A stretch of DNA of 7,684 nucleotides. It comes from SIAJ01 sp036266155. GTDB taxonomy: Bacteria; Planctomycetota; Planctomycetia; Gemmatales; Gemmataceae. Shown here piece by piece: positions 4,972 to 7,684 of this stretch. The notes beneath the pieces were generated by a model, which searched no databases, had not been told where the DNA came from, and was given only the letters and a program-made list of their open reading frames with translations. Numbering within the stretch: position 1 is the first letter of the stretch; every line of letters starts with the position of its first letter. Both the position numbers and the translations under genes were made by a program. The DNA is taken from assembly GCA_036266155.1 (NCBI GenBank), contig DATANR010000422.1:1-7684 (forward strand), given 5' to 3'.

Positions 4972-7482
4972 ATGGCCGGTGATCCGCGCGTGCTCGCACT
5001 CCTTGAGGAGATGCTCGATACTGGTCGTACGCCGGAAGAGGTGTGTCGCGACCATCCGGAATTGCTTTCCGAGGTCCGCCGGCGGTGGCGAGACTTTCGC
5101 CTCATCGACCGGGAGGTCTCGGCCTTTCTTCCGCCATCTCATCATGCAGATACTGGACCGACCATGCCCGACCCTGCCGACCTGCCGCAGGTGCCTGGCT
5201 ACCGGGTCGAGGCCGTGCTCGGGCAGGGTGGAATGGGGATCGTCTACAAGGCCTGGCATCTCCGCCTGCAGCGACCCGTCGCCCTGAAAATGTTGTTGGC
5301 CGGCGCCTACGCCAAGCCGGCTGAGCGGGAGCGTTTCCAGCGCGAGGCCGAGGCCGTCGCCGCGCTGGGACATCCAAACATTGTGCAGGTGCATGACGTC
5401 GGCGAAGTGGAGGAACGGCCCTACTTCACCATGGAGCTGGTCGCTGGCGGCGACCTGGCCAAGCAGATCCAGGGGGTTCCTCAACCGGCCAGCCGAGCGG
5501 CCGATCTCGTTGCGACGCTGGCCAATGCCGTCCAGGCGGCCCACGATCGCGGAATTGTGCATCGCGACCTCAAGCCGGCCAACGTTCTCCTGACCAGTGG
5601 CGGCACTCCCAAGGTGACCGACTTCGGCCTGGCCCAACGGCTCGAAAGCGGCGAGGGCCTGACGCTCAGCGGCACCCCGCTGGGCACGCCCAGCTACATG
5701 GCTCCGGAGCAGGCGCGTGGCAACCGGGGCGCCATTGGGCCGGCCACCGACATCTACGCACTTGGGGCGATCCTTTACGAATTGCTGACGGGCCGGCCGC
5801 CGTTCAAGGCCGAGAGCGGGATGGCGACACTGCAACAGGTGATGGCCGACGATCCGGTGCCCCCGGCACGGCTCAACCGGCGCGTCCCGCGCGACCTCGA
5901 AACCATCTGCCTCAAGTGCCTGTACAAGGAGCCTCAACGCCGCTACGCCAGTGCCGCGGATCTAGCGGCGGACCTGTACCGTTTCGAGCGCGGCGAGCCC
6001 ATCAAGGCCCGGCCCGTGGGGGCGGTTGAACGGGCCACGTGCTGGGCCCGACGTCGACCTTCCCTGGCCGGCGCGCTGGCAACCGGCGTACTGTTAGCAT
6101 CGGCCCTCATTGTCACCGTTGCATGGTGGCACGGGCAGCGGACGGCGCTTGAGGCGACGGCCGTGGCCTACGCCGAGGCGGACCTGACCGAGTCGGAGCG
6201 ACTACGGGATCGAGGGGAGTTCAGGGCCTCGGACGCCGTGCTGAGACGGGCCAAGGACCGGCTGGGCGAATTTGTTCCGCCGAAGCTGCGCGACCGCCTC
6301 CAGGCGGCGTTCGAGAATCTGGAACTAGTCACGCGGCTGGAGTCCATTCGACTGAGCCGGGTGGTCATCGTCCAGGGGCGTCAAAACCGAGTTCGGTCGG
6401 ACCGGGACTACACGGAGGAGTTCCGGGCGGCGGGCCTCGCGGCAGTCGGCGACGACCCGGCGGCCGTGGCCGACCGGCTGGCGGCCTCCCCAGTGAAGCG
6501 GGGACTCGTGGCGGCCCTGGACGACTGGGCCGTCTGCACCGACGACGTGCCGCGGCGGACATGGCTGATGGACGTGGCCCGCAAGGCGGACCCCGACCCC
6601 TGGCGGGACCGAGTTCGCGACCCGGACCCGAAGGCGTGGAAGGACCGGACGCGACTGGCCGAGTTGGCTCGCACCACGCCGCTTGACCAAGAGTCGCCGC
6701 ATCTGCTCGTGGCCCTCGGATCCCGGCTCCAGGACGACGGGGGCGACCAAGAGGCAATCACGCTCCTGCGGCGGGTGCAGCGGGCCCACCCCGCCGACTT
6801 CTTTGCTAACTACATGCTCGCCTGTGCCCTACGCGAGACCGGCGACGCCATGGCCGCCGTCGGCCATTTCCGGGCGGCGTTGGCGGTGCGGCCGGATGCG
6901 GCTAACGCCTGGTATGGCCTCGGCATCGCGCTCGACGACGCGGGCCGACTCGACGAGGCAGAGACCGCCCTCAGTGAGTCCGTCCGATTCGCGCCGGACC
7001 ACGGCTGGGCCCATGCGCACCTCGGCGTCGTGCTGCGAAAGCAGAACAAGCCCGACCAGGCAATCGATCACTTGCAACAGGCCTTGCGACTCAGCCGCCC
7101 GGCGGCCTGGATGCAGACCGAACTTGCCCGGGCCCTGCAGAACAGACAGCGCTGGCAGGAAGCGATCCACTGTTATCGCGAAGCCGCCCGCCTCGACCCC
7201 GACAACCCCTGGACGCACTACGACCTCGGCAACGCACTGAACACGCCGGGATGCCAGGACGAGGCCATCCAGCACCTCAGGAAATCCGTGTCACTCGGAC
7301 CATACTCGGCGGTGACGCGCCGAGTCCTCGGCAGTGTCCTGCTTGCCCGTGACCGGCCGGACGAGGCCATCGAGCACTTCCGGGCGGCCATTAAGCTTGA
7401 GCCGGAACACGCCGAGGCGCAGCAGGCGCTGCGCACGGGCTTGATCCGGCTGGGACGGTTAGAGGACGCGCGGGACGCCTAG
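4972..7482 (+). CDS. Membrane-anchored Ser/Thr protein kinase with C-terminal TPR repeats (probably truncated at its end)
   Basis: This 836-residue protein begins with a helical N-terminal region (1-75, DPRVLALLEEMLDTGRTPEEV) common to planctomycete kinases next to ECF sigma factors. The Hanks-type kinase domain spans about 77-340 and has every catalytic element: glycine loop GQGGMG (84-89), VALK lysine K106, helix-C glutamate E125, HRDLKPAN (D199, N204), DFG (D217) and APE (244-246). It should be active. GEPIKARPVG (341-350) and basic residues precede one membrane segment at about 364-386. A charged, helical region (390-570) follows, then TPR repeats from about 575 to the end, at roughly 34-residue steps (for example 609-642, 643-676, 677-710, 745-778, 779-812). 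The kinase is cytoplasmic and the TPR part should lie across the membrane, where it could bind a partner. It starts 12 bases after the sigma factor gene and probably phosphorylates that sigma factor. The TAG stop appears to be a nonsense change: family-like sequence continues in frame after it. Confidence 0.92.
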   Translation: MAGDPRVLALLEEMLDTGRTPEEVCRDHPELLSEVRRRWRDFRLIDREVSAFLPPSHHADTGPTMPDPADLPQVPGYRVEAVLGQGGMGIVYKAWHLRLQRPVALKMLLAGAYAKPAERERFQREAEAVAALGHPNIVQVHDVGEVEERPYFTMELVAGGDLAKQIQGVPQPASRAADLVATLANAVQAAHDRGIVHRDLKPANVLLTSGGTPKVTDFGLAQRLESGEGLTLSGTPLGTPSYMAPEQARGNRGAIGPATDIYALGAILYELLTGRPPFKAESGMATLQQVMADDPVPPARLNRRVPRDLETICLKCLYKEPQRRYASAADLAADLYRFERGEPIKARPVGAVERATCWARRRPSLAGALATGVLLASALIVTVAWWHGQRTALEATAVAYAEADLTESERLRDRGEFRASDAVLRRAKDRLGEFVPPKLRDRLQAAFENLELVTRLESIRLSRVVIVQGRQNRVRSDRDYTEEFRAAGLAAVGDDPAAVADRLAASPVKRGLVAALDDWAVCTDDVPRRTWLMDVARKADPDPWRDRVRDPDPKAWKDRTRLAELARTTPLDQESPHLLVALGSRLQDDGGDQEAITLLRRVQRAHPADFFANYMLACALRETGDAMAAVGHFRAALAVRPDAANAWYGLGIALDDAGRLDEAETALSESVRFAPDHGWAHAHLGVVLRKQNKPDQAIDHLQQALRLSRPAAWMQTELARALQNRQRWQEAIHCYREAARLDPDNPWTHYDLGNALNTPGCQDEAIQHLRKSVSLGPYSAVTRRVLGSVLLARDRPDEAIEHFRAAIKLEPEHAEAQQALRTGLIRLGRLEDARDA

Positions 7483-7547
7483 AAGAAAGCGCTGCTGGCC
7501 GGCCCGCCGGAGCACGATGCCCGGTTTGGCTACGCCGAGCTGTGCTT
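7483..7547 (+). pseudogene. Residual C-terminal coding sequence of the kinase after an in-frame TAG
   Basis: In the kinase frame, the codons directly after the TAG read KKALLAGPPEHDARFGYAEL followed by CL. This resembles the usual ending of planctomycete kinase-TPR proteins, in which, as recalled from the family, an A-W-x-K-A-L segment precedes PPEHDAWFGYAELCLFLG. A W codon (TGG) at the position of the TAG would fit. The resemblance ends at about base 7546, where palindromic DNA begins. The usual remaining residues are missing. This rests on family memory and not on an alignment. Confidence 0.55.
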
Positions 7548-7550
7548 AAC

Positions 7551-7565
7551 GTGGGCTTCGCCCAC
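7551..7565. repeat. Short GC-rich hairpin at the kinase tail breakpoint
   Basis: GTGGGC-TTC-GCCCAC is a perfect 6-bp inverted repeat with a TTC loop. It starts 4 bases after the point where kinase-like coding ends, so it may be the edge of an inserted or recombined repeat. No T-tract follows, so it is a poor match to an intrinsic terminator. Confidence 0.55.
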
Positions 7566-7583
7566 CGCCCATGAAGGGAAGAA

Positions 7584-7643
7584 ATGGCATCCGACTTTGC
7601 AAAATGGTTGTTACCAAGCAGCCATTTCGAAAGCGGATGCCAT
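7584..7643. repeat. 60-base imperfect inverted repeat (long hairpin) in less GC-rich DNA
   Basis: The outer arms ATGGCATCCG (7584-7593) and CGGATGCCAT (7634-7643) are perfect complements. Inside them CTTT (7595-7598) pairs with AAAG (7630-7633), and AAATGG (7602-7607) with CCATTT (7622-7627). About 20 base pairs with small bulges enclose a 14-base loop (7608-7621). The base composition is clearly more AT-rich than the genes to the left, which suggests a different origin. It may be the end of a mobile element or a palindromic intergenic repeat; the window ends 41 bases later. Confidence 0.65.
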
Positions 7644-7684
7644 GATGACAGTATGCTCGTTTTGCGGCAAGTTTGCCACCATCA

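Larger units (their letters stand above)
7548..7684. other. Unassigned right-edge sequence
   Basis: Apart from the two hairpins above and a small GGCAA-GT-TTGCC stem (7667-7678), no gene can be supported. The kinase frame stays open to the end of the window, and a 23-codon minus-strand frame (7682 to 7611) exists, but neither resembles a protein I recognise. Confidence 0.4.

Noticed and set aside
4231..5790. Recurring GAATTGCT-like octamers in and around the sigma and kinase genes
   Set aside because: Most copies are in coding sequence and come from Glu-Leu-Leu codons, so they are not treated as a regulatory repeat.
4633..5937. Minus-strand open frame of 434 codons opposite the sigma factor and kinase
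   Set aside because: It crosses two strongly supported genes on the other strand and has no recognisable motif or ribosome binding site; it is explained by high GC content in the complementary frame.
7611..7682. Minus-strand 23-codon peptide frame at the right edge
   Set aside because: It is too short, ends within the hairpin loop, has no clear ribosome binding site in view and resembles no known family.

Overview
This window looks like chromosomal DNA from a planctomycete, most likely of the Gemmata/Fimbriiglobus group (Gemmataceae). The assignment is inferred from gene content, not from a marker gene. The DNA is GC-rich. An ECF-type sigma factor lies directly upstream of a membrane Ser/Thr kinase with a TPR tail, a pairing typical of planctomycetes. 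GC-rich palindromes with TTC/CTT loops sit between genes. No rRNA, tRNA, CRISPR array or recognisable transposase gene was found.

Layout. The left part (1-4174) holds three genes on the minus strand, listed here in transcription order. First is a secreted 854-residue fusion of a Kelch propeller, a tyrosinase-type dicopper oxidase and a redoxin (4174 to 1610). Next is a 263-base gap that is mostly a 134-base near-palindrome. Then comes a DoxX-family membrane protein (1346 to 906). Last is a secreted SMP-30/gluconolactonase-like propeller (846 to beyond base 1, cut by the window edge). A 140-base divergent intergenic region (4175-4314) separates these from two plus-strand genes: an ECF-like sigma factor (4315-4959) and, 12 bases later, a Ser/Thr kinase-TPR protein (4972-7482). 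The kinase frame stops at an in-frame TAG. Sequence resembling the usual C-terminal continuation of this family carries on in the same frame for about 22 codons, then gives way near base 7546 to unrelated palindromic DNA that runs to the window end. The kinase tail therefore looks truncated.

How the parts may work together (inference). The sigma factor and kinase look like a translationally coupled signalling pair: the kinase would sense something through its membrane-anchored C-terminal half and act on the sigma factor. The divergent secreted oxidase operon is the obvious candidate target. The oxidase, the DoxX protein and the lactonase-like protein all act at or outside the cytoplasmic membrane and suggest oxidation of phenolic or other small molecules with a built-in thiol/peroxide function. 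No substrate can be read from the sequence. The most notable items are the three-domain fusion, the long insert in its CuA site, the decayed kinase tail and the two large palindromes.
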